Part shown: positions 10,347-20,842 of the stretch, one piece after another
Numbering within the stretch: position 1 is the stretch's first letter
Layout of the letters: each line of letters starts with the position of its first letter
NCBI GenBank assembly: GCA_963580455.1
Contig: OY756964.1
Coordinates: 21,240,001 to 21,304,000 of the forward strand
Reading direction: 5' to 3'
DNA from: Euonymus europaeus
Taxonomy: Eukaryota; Streptophyta; Magnoliopsida; Celastrales; Celastraceae
DNA length: 64,000 nucleotides
Translations under genes and position numbers: made by a program
Notes under the pieces: generated by a model
Told to the model about the DNA's origin: nothing
The model's database searches: none
The model's input: only the letters and a program-made list of their open reading frames with translations

Positions 10347-11459
10347 ATGTGTCATTGTCATAAGAGAAGAAAGGTTTCTGGGAAAGAAAGTAGACCTTGG
10401 TCTGATCTTCATGGAGATATCTTGGGATTAATTAAAGGAAAACTATGTCTTGTTGACCAATTGAGATTCAGGGCTGTTTGCGCGAGTTGGCGTTCCGTTC
10501 CTTATGTCAAATCTGCTGATAAACTACCGTGGGTATTAGGATCGCGCAGGGCATTTGGTGGTAAATTTCTAGCATACTACCTCTATGATCCATTTAACCG
10601 TAGAGAGTATGTCCTGGGTCATAAGTTGTCTAGATCCCATTCTGTGAAAGTCCTTGCATCCAAACATGGTTGGCTATTTCTTGCGAGTTGTAAGAGTAAA
10701 TTGTTCTTATACCATGCTTTCACTGGGAAAACCATTATTTTACCCACCCTGAAGGCTACTAGATCTGTTTTTCGTAGCATAGGTACATTCTCCACAATTC
10801 CAACTAGCTCGGATTGTGTGTTTTATGTGTTGGATGGAGGGAGGAATCAGACAGATACAACATTTATACTATATACTTATCGCAATGGGGATATAACATG
10901 GAGTAAGTTTGAGCTTGCGTCTCCTTCTCCTACTGAGCTCATCATATGTACCAATGGACGACTTTTGTACTGTTTTTGTGATAAGTTTTTGATATGGGCA
11001 TTTGACATTGCTTGTGGAGATTGGCGACAAATCTCCATTGATGCATCACAGATCAAGTTACTGGAGTCTGAATTTAACAAAAATATATGGCCTCCGTACG
11101 ATTTTAAAGTGGTCGAGTCCTGTGGAGAGCTTTTGTTGGTGTACTACCATTTTAAATATAAGCCGTGGTATGTTTTCAAGCTGGACTGGTCTTTAATGGT
11201 GTGGGTTAAGCAAGTTAAATTGGGTAATCAGGCATTGTTTTTTGGTGAGACTTCATTATCGGTTCCAGCGGATGGGGAAATCAAATCTTTAGCTGGTCAT
11301 ATCTATTTTTACGGCGACTCGAGGCCTTACTTCTACAGGTTCAACAGCAGTGCTAGTCACAAAAGCAGTGGGTTCCGTCCACTGAGATGCCATTACTACT
11401 CAGTCCTCACTAGACTTCCGCAACAATTCGAGTGGGTTTGGATCGAACCTCATTCATAA
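10347..11459 (+). CDS. F-box protein with C-terminal DUF295 domain, tandem copy 1
   Basis: This single-exon frame encodes 370 residues. A basic N-terminus (KRRKV) precedes an F-box at about residues 17-52 (PWSDLHGDILGLIKGKLC ... LRFRAVCASWRSV), the module that binds SKP1/ASK in SCF ubiquitin ligases. The rest is a DUF295/KIB-type beta-propeller-like region, with LASKHGWLFL, the VFYVLDGG strand, WAFDIACGDWRQI and the terminal block YSVLTRLPQQFEWVWIEP. It is an inferred substrate receptor of unknown target. Copy 1 reads MCHCHKRRK where copies 2 and 3 read MCHKRRK and MGHKRRK, a 6-bp insertion just after the start. Its 3' flank matches the other copies up to about 11745, where copia sequence begins. 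The frame is intact. Confidence 0.9.
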   Translation: MCHCHKRRKVSGKESRPWSDLHGDILGLIKGKLCLVDQLRFRAVCASWRSVPYVKSADKLPWVLGSRRAFGGKFLAYYLYDPFNRREYVLGHKLSRSHSVKVLASKHGWLFLASCKSKLFLYHAFTGKTIILPTLKATRSVFRSIGTFSTIPTSSDCVFYVLDGGRNQTDTTFILYTYRNGDITWSKFELASPSPTELIICTNGRLLYCFCDKFLIWAFDIACGDWRQISIDASQIKLLESEFNKNIWPPYDFKVVESCGELLLVYYHFKYKPWYVFKLDWSLMVWVKQVKLGNQALFFGETSLSVPADGEIKSLAGHIYFYGDSRPYFYRFNSSASHKSSGFRPLRCHYYSVLTRLPQQFEWVWIEPHS

Positions 11460-12092
11460 TTGAATTCGCCAACTCCGTTTTGTAAAAAGGTTCTTTCTTG
11501 ATTGCATCACCCAACTTTATTTGGTCTTGGCTACCATTCTGCTGTAGTAAGATTGAAGCTTTTTTTATCAACTTTGAATGGTAATATAATTGTTCCGAAG
11601 TTGAATTAATGGTTGTGATGATTACTGTTTGCATTGAGGTATTTTTTTCCCTCTCCTGGAACTAGTTATTTTAATACTTTATCAGATTCGCTGTTGCCAA
11701 TACCTTAAAAATAAAGATGGCATGTCGATTGCAATGAGACAGTTAGATGGTCCCTGTCTCTGCTTCTTGGCTGGATTCTCCATATCACTAGGATATCCTA
11801 CGAGTTTGAAACATTTATCAACCGTATGGTTGGTCTTTTTGCAGTATTTGCAAAAAGTTTGTCTCCTTTTCAGCATGATTCCTCTTCCCTGGCCTGATAT
11901 CCTTCATAGCAGTAGCAGTCAAATTGTTGTTAGTTCTTCCTATGACTTGGCAATTGAATCCTGCACTATCACTTCCCTTTCCTCAATCAGATTGACTGTG
12001 AGTTTCCTCTCAACTTGACAAACTTGAAAGAGAGCTTTGCTAACTTGTGTCAAGGTCCATTAGCAGTATTTGATTAATAAAATGCTCAAAAC

Positions 12093-13161
12093 TAGGGTTT
12101 GGCATGGATCAGTTTTATCGATCCGTATTGGCCAACTGACCTATTATCGGCCCGACAACCGACTCATGCATATGTGGGTTGGATATTGATTTTCATTTTA
12201 GTCAAAATTCAGTTGGCGGATATTATCGGTCAATTGACTATTTATAATGAAAATTCAAATTTTTACAAATTAACTTGGGTTGGGCTATATTCTATGATAT
12301 TCTATATTTCTTACTAGTATCTACCCATCTACTAAACCTAACAGATAGAGTCAATCTACTAAACCTAAGAGATAAAGTCCAAATGGTCTAATTTGTCTAA
12401 CCTTAAGCCCAAAAGTTTATCAACGGTTGATTATCGGCTCGACAATCGACCCATGGTGTCAGGCAGACATTACTGTCTGACCCATGCACATTAGGGTCGG
12501 ATGTCGGTTTTCATTTTAGTCAAAAGTCGGTTGACCGATATTATCAGTCAGCTTACTGTTTATAATGAAAATTCAATTTTTTACAAATTAAGTTGGGTTG
12601 GGATATATTCTATGATATTCTATATCTCTGTCTAGGATCTACCCATCTATTAAACCCAAGAGATAAAGCCCAAATGGCCTAATTTGTCTAACCTAAATCC
12701 CAAAATTTGTCTAACCTAAATGCTAAATCGGTATTTCTCTCTAAAATCTACGATTTGCCAGTTGAGATAGAGAAAGAAACCCTTGTGCAGTTGTGCTATT
12801 ATTGACTCTAACACCTCTAGAAACCCTTGTGCAGTTGTGTAATCTGCTCTGTGATATTGCTTTTCTACAATCTGCTTTGCATACTGCATCTGCATTGATT
12901 TAATTTTTGGACCACATTTCTGCATCCCTGGCTGCATTTATAGATTCCATCTCTGCATTTTTTTACACCTCTTATTTTACTCATTTCTCCACTTCTTAAT
13001 GGTTGTTTTTTTATCAACAACCGACCATTATCGTACCGACTAGGATTGGTTGCCAACCAAACCGACATAGTTAGGTCGATATCAGTTGCCAATATTTTTC
13101 ATCTTCGGTTGTTGGGTCGGGTTGGTCAATAATCAACCAACCCGACTCATAACAAGGCCTA
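12093..13161. mobile_element. Non-autonomous hAT-type element inserted in the copia gag
   Basis: The element has ends TAGGGTTTGGCATGGATC and, inverted, TAGGCCTTGTTATGAGTC (12 of 18 identical). It is flanked by the 8-mers CTCAAAAC (12085-12092) and TTCAAAAC (13162-13169), one mismatch, as expected for the 8-bp hAT duplication. Removing it joins two gag segments that are contiguous in copia proteins. The interior has no transposase. It carries a 290-bp direct repeat (12120-12417 and 12430-12720) and a repeated CCCTTGTGCAGTTGTG word at about 12780 and 12824. Confidence 0.75.
12120..12720. repeat. 290-bp direct repeat inside the hAT-type element
   Basis: Segments 12120-12417 and about 12430-12720 are diverged tandem copies. 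Shared blocks include TTTTCATTTTAGTCAAAA, TTTATAATGAAAATTCAA and TATTCTATGATATTCTATAT. The outer parts repeat GACCGATATTATCGG-like words on both strands, typical hAT subterminal motifs. Confidence 0.65.
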
Positions 13162-13622
13162 TTCAAAACCATCTTCAAGGCCCATCAGGACTTGAATCAA
13201 CTTGTCTTGTTACGATCAGTCAGAGCATCTTCTTCCACTTTACAACCACATTTGCACTTAGGGAGGCTCTTATATTGATCTAGTCATCCCAAAGGGCTTT
13301 GAGTTTGGCATAATACTCTACAATGGATGAAGAGCCTTGCTTGATGTTTGCAATTAGCCTAACTAGTTCAAAATTTTTGGTAGGATTTCCAAACGAGTAT
13401 CTGTTTTTTAGGTCCATCTAGAGATCAAAAGTTGTCTTTGAGATTGAGATGCTTACCGAAATGTGTTCTGACCCACAGTGGGTATCCAGGTTTTCTCCAA
13501 GTTATCGCATTGGACCCAATCTTGATATGTCGCATCTCCCTCATTTGGCATCTTCATTGTGCCATTGATAAGTGTATCTGTATCACATATATTGGAAGCT
13601 TTAACATAGTCTAATCAGGTAA

Positions 13623-14640
13623 GCAACAAACTGGTTAAACAGTGAAAAAGTGTGAATAAAGCAACCAATGTTGTCAATCTTGTAATGCACGAGTTATGAT
13701 AACAGTATAAGAGACCCAAACCAATTTCATAACAAGAACTAGAATCCCAGTATATGTAATCAATGGGTAAGACATTTTGTTATTCAGAATGTATTCCCAG
13801 AATATGCTAATACAAAAAGGATTAACTTTAACACTACAAAATTTATGCCGTCCAACACATGCAAATGAATTTTTCTAGATTTTTACAATCAAATCAAAAT
13901 AATAATATAAGGAAGATTCCTGAAAAATAACATTGTTTCCATATTTGTTAACTTACTTGATGTGTATTGTTCTCGTTTTACACGGATGAAAGCGTTAGTA
14001 ATATCAATCGCTGCTTGGATGATGATTCGTAAGTTTATTGAAAAAATGTAGAAAGGGAAGTCATTTTGAGGGGGCGAGATTTTTGGGAGAACTGAGTAAT
14101 AACAGAGAAATTGTAATTTTCAAGATTTTATCATGATTTAGTAAACCTTGTCAATTATGTTAAATTTGAAAGTCAAATTTCCAACCGGGTGTCTATCCAT
14201 TTGAGTTTGCTGAGTCATGTTGCCATGTAGACTGCCACGTCAGCTATGGATTATTATGTATGATTAACACTACCGAACAATATTTAGGTAATTTCGTTAA
14301 ATGTGTAAGATAGTTTGGTAAATTTAAATCTTTTGTGTGTGCAGTGAATTCAAATATGGGTGTAACCGTAAAACTGTAAATAGTGGAACTCGATGTCAGT
14401 TATCACTCGCCAGTGGCCAGCAACAACTCGGCCCAGCTCTCCTTCAAGCACAATGTCAGCCCAGGCCCACAATTGTGCTCCGTCAAACTCGACCGATCTC
14501 TCATTCCCTAGACATCTGAAACTGACATGGCATTCACCCCACAACTGCAACTTTCAACGCGACCTCTCCCATGCCCTAGACTCCTGATAGCAATCCCTAG
14601 TCTATGTGCTTCTGTAAATTAATTGATTCGATTTCTTTCC
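13623..14640. other. Intergenic sequence
   Basis: No gene or classifiable repeat is seen. 14390-14580 is more GC-rich than its surroundings but has no family resemblance. The shared F-box leader starts at about 14650. Confidence 0.3.
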
Positions 14641-14867
14641 CGAGAAAACTGAAGCAGCAGAAGAGCCATTTCATGCGGAAATTGGTGCTTTCGAAGTTGC
14701 TCTAAAGTTCAAACCAGAGTATAAAGTTCCGCTTTCAAGGTATGTGAATTTCTTCAGTTTGATCTTTTTTATCAACTTGGAAAAAATCAGGGTTTCTCCC
14801 TCTCAATTCCTGCACTATTTACTCACAATTTGTTGAATTAATTTTAGGGTTTATTCTGGACCCACCA

Positions 14868-15950
14868 ATGTGTCATAAGAGAAGAAAGGTTGCTGGGAAA
14901 CAAAGTAGACCTTGGTCTGATCTTCATGGAGATATCTTGGGATTGATTAAAGGAAAGCTATGTATTGTTGACCAATTGAGATTCAGGGCGGTTTGCAGGA
15001 GCTGGCGTTCTGTTCCTTATGTCAAGTCTGCTGATAAACTACCGTGGATATTAGGATTGCGCAGGGCATTTGGCAGTAAATTTCTTGCATACTATCTCTT
15101 TGATCCATTTAACAGTATAGACTATGTCCTGGGACATCCGTTGTCTAGATCTTATTTTGTGGAAGTCTTTGCATCCAAATATGGTTGGCTATTTCTTTCG
15201 GATTGTGAGAGTAAGTTGATCTTATACCATGCTTTCACAAGGAAAACCATTAATTTACCCACCCTGAAGCTTGGTAGTACTTATAGCATAGGTACATTTT
15301 CCACTATTCCAGCTTGTTCGGATTGTGTGTTTTATGTGTTGGATAGAGGGAGGAGTCAGACAGATACAACATTTATGCTATATACTTTTCGCAATGGTGA
15401 TATAACATGGAGTAAGTTTGAGCTTGTGTCTCCGTTTCGTCCGGAGCACATCATATGTAGTAGCAAGGGAGGTCTCTTGTACTGTTTTTGTGATATGTTT
15501 TTGGTATGGGCATTTGACATTGCTTGTGGAGATTGGCGTCAAATCTCCGTTGATGCATCACAGATCGAGTTTCTAGAATTGCCTTCGTACCAATTTAAAG
15601 TGGTTGAGTCCGGTGGAGAGCTTTTGTTAGTGTATTATCGTTTTAAATGTAAGCCGTGGTATGTTTTCAAGCTGGACTGGTCTCTAATGGCATGGGTTAA
15701 GCAAGTTGAATTGGGTAATCAGGCATTGTTTATTGGTGAGATTTCATTCTCAGTTCCAGCAGAGGGGGAAATCAAATCTTCAGCTGGTCATATCTATTTT
15801 CACGATGACTCGAAGCCTTGTTTCTACAGGTTCAACAACAGTGCTTGCCACAAAAGCGGTGTGTTCCGACAACTGAAATGCAATTACTACTCAGTCCTCA
15901 CTAGGCTTCCCCAACAATTCAAGTGGGTCTGGATTGAACCTCATTCATAA
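14868..15950 (+). CDS. F-box protein with C-terminal DUF295 domain, tandem copy 2
   Basis: The single coding exon encodes 360 residues and is collinear with copies 1 and 3. The F-box is at about residues 14-50 (PWSDLHGDILGLIKGKLC, with RAVCRSWRSV), and the DUF295-type region ends YSVLTRLPQQFKWVWIEP. Upstream, about 220 bp is closely shared with copy 3 and includes a probable 5'-UTR intron at 14740-14847 (donor CAAG|GTATGT, acceptor TTTTAG|GG) that ends 20 bp before the ATG. It differs from copy 1 by a few short indels, for example a shorter ELLE/ELPS region around residue 235. The frame is intact. A role as an SCF substrate adaptor is inferred from the family. Confidence 0.9.
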   Translation: MCHKRRKVAGKQSRPWSDLHGDILGLIKGKLCIVDQLRFRAVCRSWRSVPYVKSADKLPWILGLRRAFGSKFLAYYLFDPFNSIDYVLGHPLSRSYFVEVFASKYGWLFLSDCESKLILYHAFTRKTINLPTLKLGSTYSIGTFSTIPACSDCVFYVLDRGRSQTDTTFMLYTFRNGDITWSKFELVSPFRPEHIICSSKGGLLYCFCDMFLVWAFDIACGDWRQISVDASQIEFLELPSYQFKVVESGGELLLVYYRFKCKPWYVFKLDWSLMAWVKQVELGNQALFIGEISFSVPAEGEIKSSAGHIYFHDDSKPCFYRFNNSACHKSGVFRQLKCNYYSVLTRLPQQFKWVWIEPHS

Positions 15951-16395
15951 TTGTATTTGCCAACTCTTGTGTAAAATGGTTCATGCCAGATTGCATCATC
16001 CAACTTTCTTGTCTTGGCTACCATTTTGATGTAGTCAGATTGAAGCTTTTTGATCAACTTTGAATGACAATGTAATTATTCCGAAGTTGAATTAATGGGT
16101 GATGATTCATGTTTGTACTCTTTGTTGCCAATACCTTAAAAATAAAGATGGCAAGATGATTGCTTGTGGAAGTATCTAAAAGCTGTTCCTGCTCTAACTT
16201 TATTCAACTTTGAATACTACTATAATGTATGCAATGCTTGTTAGAGCGCAGCGCAGATACAATTGTGTAGAGTTTCAGCTTGTAGAAAGAAACAAAATCA
16301 AGTCTGGAAAAAAAAAGGGTGCAAAATGGAACTTTTAGGATGGAAGAGATGATCTTATTAGCCTTCGTGGAAACTCAACCCAGTATTCTTCCCTT

Positions 16396-16485
16396 ATCAG
16401 CAGAATGGCAATCCTACAAGGGAGAAACACACACGTTCCAGCAGAGAAATCTGCAAAATTGTCATCACAATCCATTTCTTTGTCT
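16396..16485 (-). pseudogene. Fragment of an ERD6-like sugar transporter exon
   Basis: About 85 bp downstream of F-box copy 2 matches the region of exon 14 and its 5' intron border in the intact transporter at 22463-22545: the plus strand shares GCAGAATGnCAATCCTA, AAGGGAG and GAAATCTGCAAAATTGTCA. Translated on the minus strand it reads [17 protein letters not shown] then a stop, where the intact exon reads ISSAGTFVCCSLLGLSFC. It shows that the duplicated unit once included the transporter as well as the F-box gene. Confidence 0.6.
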
Positions 16486-16659
16486 ACTACTTGAATGCTG
16501 TCAACTATCTTTGAGGTATCATGGCCACCTCGTGATGTCCATACGATGGTTCCGCCTCGTTTGTGGATATCATTGACAATCTTCATACAAAAATGAATTA
16601 TGATCCCTACAAAGAATGCCATCAATTATGCAGAGCATCTATACTAATCATTTTTCTCA

Positions 16660-16731
16660 TCTTTCTTACGAGTGTGTCCCTCCGGTGTTGCGTGGGCTCG
16701 AGATAGAAGTTTTGTATAAATGTATCGTCAT
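16660..16731 (-). pseudogene. rpl2: Plastid rpl2 5' end, pseudogene fragment
   Basis: From ATG 16731 the minus strand reads MTIHLYKTSISSPRN, matching the start of plastid ribosomal protein L2 (MAIHLYKTSTPSTRN). Similarity fades with stop codons below 16690 but weak nucleotide resemblance continues to about 16590. It is part of the plastid insertion and not functional. Confidence 0.8.
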
Positions 16732-16750
16732 GCTATTAAAGTATTTTGAT

Positions 16751-16905
16751 TCAAGTTCTTTTCTTTTTAAAAAGTGGAATAGAATAGCCCGGTTGAACCA
16801 TAATGATCATACGTTCGTGATGCATTGTATGTCGCACAATAGGTCTCATTCTTCTACCCTTTCTCAGGGTCAATAGATATTCATAGCTATTATCTTAACA
16901 CCAAA
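16751..16905 (-). pseudogene. rpl23: Plastid rpl23 3' part, pseudogene fragment
   Basis: The minus strand reads [18 protein letters not shown] then [18 protein letters not shown] and a stop, the C-terminus of plastid L23. The preceding IAMN is also recognisable, with two in-frame stops between. The N-terminal half is absent; ycf2 sequence begins at the breakpoint near 16900. Confidence 0.85.
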
Positions 16906-17720
16906 AAAGAGTTGGACTCACAATAGTCAATTTAAGGAAAAAAAACCTTGTTGTCAACCTCTTTCACATCTGAATCTATTTGATTCAGATAGGAGAAACT
17001 TGCATTATTATCTCAATTTCAATTCAAACATGGGTTTGATTCACACTCCATATTTTGAGAAATATTTACCAGCCGAAAAGAGGAAAAAACATAGTCTTTA
17101 CAACTCTCTCAGAAGGGAATCTATTCAAAACATATATGCTTCCTTACTTTGATAGGTTACAAATATCTAAATTGGATATTTTTTGATACTTTTTCAAACC
17201 CATTGCCAAAACTAAGTAGCAGCCAAAAATTTGTATCCATTTTTCGGGATATTATGCATGAATCAGAAATATCATGGCGAATTCTTCAAAAAAATAAATG
17301 GAGTCTTCCTCAATGGATTATGATAAGTGATATTTCGAGTAAGTGTTTACATAATTTTCCTTTGTCCGAAGAATTGGTTTATCGAAATAATGAGTCACAA
17401 TTGATATCGACACATTTGATATTGCCAAATGTTTGGAAATTTCTATATTCAATCCTTTTGCTCTTGTTATTGCTAGATATCTTGTTCATTCACATCTTGT
17501 CGTTGTTTCATGAGACTAGTAAATTACAAACAAAGTTTGAAAAGGGTCAAATTTTTGATGATTCCATCATACATGATTGAGTTGCAAAAACTTTTGGATG
17601 GGTACGAATTGAATTGTTTGTGGTTATGAATCTCTTTTGATGCACAATTTTTCCTAGAGGGAGCGTCGAGATTATTTTTTGTATTGGTGGACCTTTATGG
17701 CCATGGGCAGCAATTGCTAT
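16900..17720 (+). pseudogene. ycf2: Plastid ycf2 internal fragment, pseudogene
   Basis: Reading with frameshifts gives [41 protein letters not shown] and, from 17150, an open stretch with [29 protein letters not shown] and [16 protein letters not shown], all from the middle of ycf2. About 25 codons are missing between the KKHSL and LSEGNLF segments. The 143-residue open frame at 17149-17580 is a decay remnant, not a gene. Confidence 0.88.
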
Positions 17721-18802
17721 CACGTGCTAATGTGGCTACCAAGGTGTCTTCAACAGGTACTACCTCTACCACTAGAGTCATTTTTATGGGTGGCTAAAAT
17801 TCGAGTTAGTGTAGATCGAGATCGGACAATATAGGGTGCTTATGATATATTTATATGTCTAGATTCAAATTGATTTATATTTTCAGATGTATTTAATTGA
17901 CCATATTTAAATTTGTTTAAATCGAGACAACTAAATCTTACAATAATTCAATTCGGATTAGGGTCTGAACAATCAAATCGAGCAAGATTTTTGTGTTTAC
18001 AATCAAACCCGATTTTAAATCACACAATATTTTTTATTTGGACTCGAATTTCAGACATAATATTTATTTTCAAACTTGATTTCATCTAGATTGGACAAAT
18101 CGATCTTTTGAGTCATACAAAATTTTGCCACCCCCTCTCCTTCACGGGGTGGGAGGTGAGTCAGCTGACCTTCGCTACATTCATCATTGAGAATTGTCGC
18201 GACAACTAAATTGATGCAGATAAATTTTCGCATATAAATTATCTTTGAAATTATATTCTGTCCAAAATTGCATTGTTGATTCAAACTACACGTACTTTAA
18301 AACTAATGATTTTGTCATGCTTCTGTTGATTTTTGGTTGAATTTCAAAGTTGACCTTCAAATATACATAAATTTATTACCATAAATCTTTTTGTAAATTT
18401 TTCTACTCAGAATATATAAAAAATGAGTCTTGTTTTTAAGAGTTTTCATTCTTGTTAAGATATATTAATTTATAAAAAAACATATTCATATATACAAACG
18501 AATAAAAAGACAAATATATGCCATAAAATAAATAAATTGATGCAAATAAATTTACGTAAATAAATTTTTAGGAATGTCAGATTGAGTTAAAAATCACGCG
18601 ATTGATTTCAAACGACGTAACCTTTAAAGCTAGTGATTTTGTTACCATTGCACTTGATTTTTGACCAAATTCAAATGTTTAAGCCTTAAATATGCAATTT
18701 TTAAAAAAAAATTATGCGTGAATTTAGCAATTGGATTTTTTTCGTCTAGAATATATCAACAACGAGTCTTGCTTTAAAGAACTTTTTCAGGTTGATTTTG
18801 AA
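17721..18802. other. AT-rich intergenic sequence
   Basis: No gene is seen. Two diverged copies of a roughly 350-bp segment appear (near 18200-18480 and 18530-18800), sharing TTGATGCAnATAAATTT, TAACTAATGATTTTGT-like and GAATATATnAAnAATGAGTCTTG words in the same order. Confidence 0.35.
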
Positions 18803-19492
18803 TAGGCCTCACCAAACGGCTTACAAGTTACAAGCCTGGACCAAGTCGACGGGCCGAAGCCCCGCCCAGGCCAGAAAAGACAACAAGCCTAGACAGCCCG
18901 ACTGTATTCATCGGAGGGTTAGTCGAGCCCTGCCCAAAGTCAGAACTAGTGGGCTAATGTCGGGCCAGCCCAGTCCTGAAGCCCGAACACGGACCAGGCT
19001 CATAAAATTTCAATATTTAATATTTATTAAATATTATGAGAGCATAGGTGAAATAGATGATAGCCATAGGTGAAGTTCAAACTTCAAAGTCCAAACGTCT
19101 CATGTCTGCATGTGAGCGTGTGGCTGGGTCGTTGTAGACTTGTAGTAAGTGTATTCATGAAAAAAAGGAGAAGCCCTTCATTGGTCACTGTAGGGTCTCG
19201 CGTGGGTGGCCAGAGTTGCGATTTGCGAAAGCGGAGGGTCTCAAGAATAAGCCTACAAGGACAGTTAGCTATTTGATTTTGTTTGGATAGATCCCCAGGT
19301 TTATTCCTTGCTGCAAGTAATCTGGCGGTGAATCATCTTTATATTCATTCGGCTTCGGCCCCTTCATTCGATCATGGTTTTGGGTGAAATTTGAAGCCCG
19401 ACCCAAGACCAAGCCTACAGGCTGAAAATTTTGTACCCAGGCTTGCCAAACCAGCCCAATCTCATTTATCCAAATCAGTAAGCCCAGGCCCA
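18803..19492. repeat. GGCC/GCCC-rich repeat, possibly hAT-related
   Basis: Both ends are dense in CCAGGCC, GGCCAGCCC and CAGCCCG words, and the middle is unrelated. Such subterminal motifs are common in plant hAT elements. I could not pair the termini or find an 8-bp duplication, so the class is tentative. Confidence 0.35.
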
Positions 19493-19738
19493 CGCTGACT
19501 CATTCCATTGCGCCCAAAACGCGAGCTGCAGCTATAAAGTGCAACTGAAAAGCGATTTGATGCGGAAATTTGTGCTTTCAAAGCTGCTATAAAGTGCTGG
19601 GTTCAAGGTATGTCAATTTCTCGAGTTTGATCCTTTTTTTTATTAGTTTGAACAAAATCGGTGTTTTGCCTCTCAATCCCTGCTATATTTACTCACAATT
19701 TTTTGAATTAGTTTTAGGGTTTATGGGGGACCTGCCAA

Positions 19739-20842
19739 ATGGGTCATAAGAGAAGAAAGGGTGCCGGGAAAGAAAGTAGACCTTGGTCTGATCTTCATGG
19801 AGATATCTTAGGAATAATTAAAGGAAAACTGTGTCTTATTGACCAATTGAGATTCAGGGCCGTTTGCAGGAGCTGGCGTTCAGTTCATTATGTCAAGTCT
19901 GCTGATAAACTGCCATGGATATTAGGATTGCGCAGGGCAATTGGCGGTAAATTTCTAGCATACTATCTCTATGATCCATTTAACCGTATTGAGTATGTCC
20001 TGGGTCAGGAGTTGTCTAGAAATCATAATGTGGAAGTCTATGCATCCAAACACGGTTGGCTACTTGCGAGTTGTGGGAGTAAATTTTTCTTATACCATGC
20101 GTTCACTAGGAAAACCATTCATTTACCCCCCCTGAAGTTGAAGCTTGATCGTATTTATAGCGAAGGTACATTTTCCACAATTCCAACTTCTTCGGATTGT
20201 GTGTTTTATGTGTTGGATAGAGGGTGGAGAGAGACAGATACAACATTTATGCTATACACTTATCGCAATGGTGATATAACATGGAGTAATTTTGAGCTTC
20301 CGTTCCCTTCTCGTCCCCGGCACAGCATATGTAGCATGGGAGGTGTTTTGTACTGTTTTTTTGATAAGTTTTTGATATGGGCATTTGACATTGCTTGTGG
20401 AGATTGGCGCCAAATTTCCATTGATGCATCACTTTTGAAGTCTCTGGAGTCCAACTTTCAAACAGATTTATGGCCTGGGTACTGTTTTAAGGTGTTCGAG
20501 TCCTCTGGAGATCTTTTGTTGGTGTGTTACCATTTAAAACTCAAGCCGTGGTATGTTTTCAAACTGGACTGGTCTCTAATGGCATGGGTTCAGCAAGTTA
20601 AATTGGATAAGCAGGCTTTGTTTATTGGCGAGACTTCATTCTCAGTTCCAACAGAGGGGGGAATCAAATCTTTAGCTGGTCATATCTATTTTCACGGTGA
20701 CTCGAGTCCTTGTTTCTACAATTTCAACAACAGTTCTCGTCACAAAAGCAGTGGGTTCCGTCCACTGAGATGCCATTACTACTCAGTCCTCACTAGGCTT
20801 CCACAACAATTCGAGTGGGTTTGGCTTGAACCTCATTCATAA
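19739..20842 (+). CDS. F-box protein with C-terminal DUF295 domain, tandem copy 3
   Basis: The single coding exon encodes 367 residues with the same layout as copies 1 and 2: F-box at about residues 14-50 (PWSDLHGDILGIIKGKLC, RAVCRSWRSV) and a DUF295-type region closing with YSVLTRLPQQFEWVWLEP. The conserved leader includes a probable 5'-UTR intron at 19608-19717 (donor CAAG|GTATGT, acceptor TTTTAG|GG) ending 21 bp before the ATG. The 3' flank matches copy 2 to about 21170. It lies tail to tail with the sugar-transporter gene on the opposite strand, 0.9 kb away. The frame is intact; the substrate is unknown. Confidence 0.9.
   Translation: MGHKRRKGAGKESRPWSDLHGDILGIIKGKLCLIDQLRFRAVCRSWRSVHYVKSADKLPWILGLRRAIGGKFLAYYLYDPFNRIEYVLGQELSRNHNVEVYASKHGWLLASCGSKFFLYHAFTRKTIHLPPLKLKLDRIYSEGTFSTIPTSSDCVFYVLDRGWRETDTTFMLYTYRNGDITWSNFELPFPSRPRHSICSMGGVLYCFFDKFLIWAFDIACGDWRQISIDASLLKSLESNFQTDLWPGYCFKVFESSGDLLLVCYHLKLKPWYVFKLDWSLMAWVQQVKLDKQALFIGETSFSVPTEGGIKSLAGHIYFHGDSSPCFYNFNNSSRHKSSGFRPLRCHYYSVLTRLPQQFEWVWLEPHS

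Larger units (their letters stand above)
11745..13622 (-). mobile_element. Decayed Ty1/copia gag remnant, split by a hAT-type insertion
   Basis: Minus-strand translation gives, from right to left, LINGTMKMPNE ... YQDWVQCDNLEKTWI (13600-13490), the K-rich piece YKSLPKCKCGCK near 13280-13240, a GLEDG segment just right of the inner element, then EHFINQILLMD just left of it (12084-12050), and the zinc knuckle CKYCKKTNHTVDKC (CX2CX4HX4C) followed by KLVGYP at 11855-11790. This is the order of a copia gag. Stop codons and missing parts show it is dead. No protease, integrase, reverse transcriptase or LTRs are found. It replaces the end of the duplicated 3' flank of F-box gene 1. Confidence 0.8.
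16590..17720. other. Nuclear plastid DNA insertion (NUPT), mosaic rpl2-rpl23-ycf2
   Basis: The block contains, from left to right, the 5' end of rpl2 (minus), the 3' part of rpl23 (minus) and an internal part of ycf2 (plus). This is the order and orientation of the plastid inverted repeat, but the rpl23 5' half, trnI-CAU and the ycf2 start are missing between rpl23 and ycf2. The 19-bp gap between the rpl23 stop and the rpl2 start is like that of plastomes. Stops and frameshifts show age. Outer limits are approximate. Confidence 0.85.

Noticed and set aside
17149..17580. 143-codon open frame that could be taken for a protein-coding gene
   Set aside because: It is an internal piece of plastid ycf2 in a nuclear insertion; flanking ycf2 segments are frameshifted.
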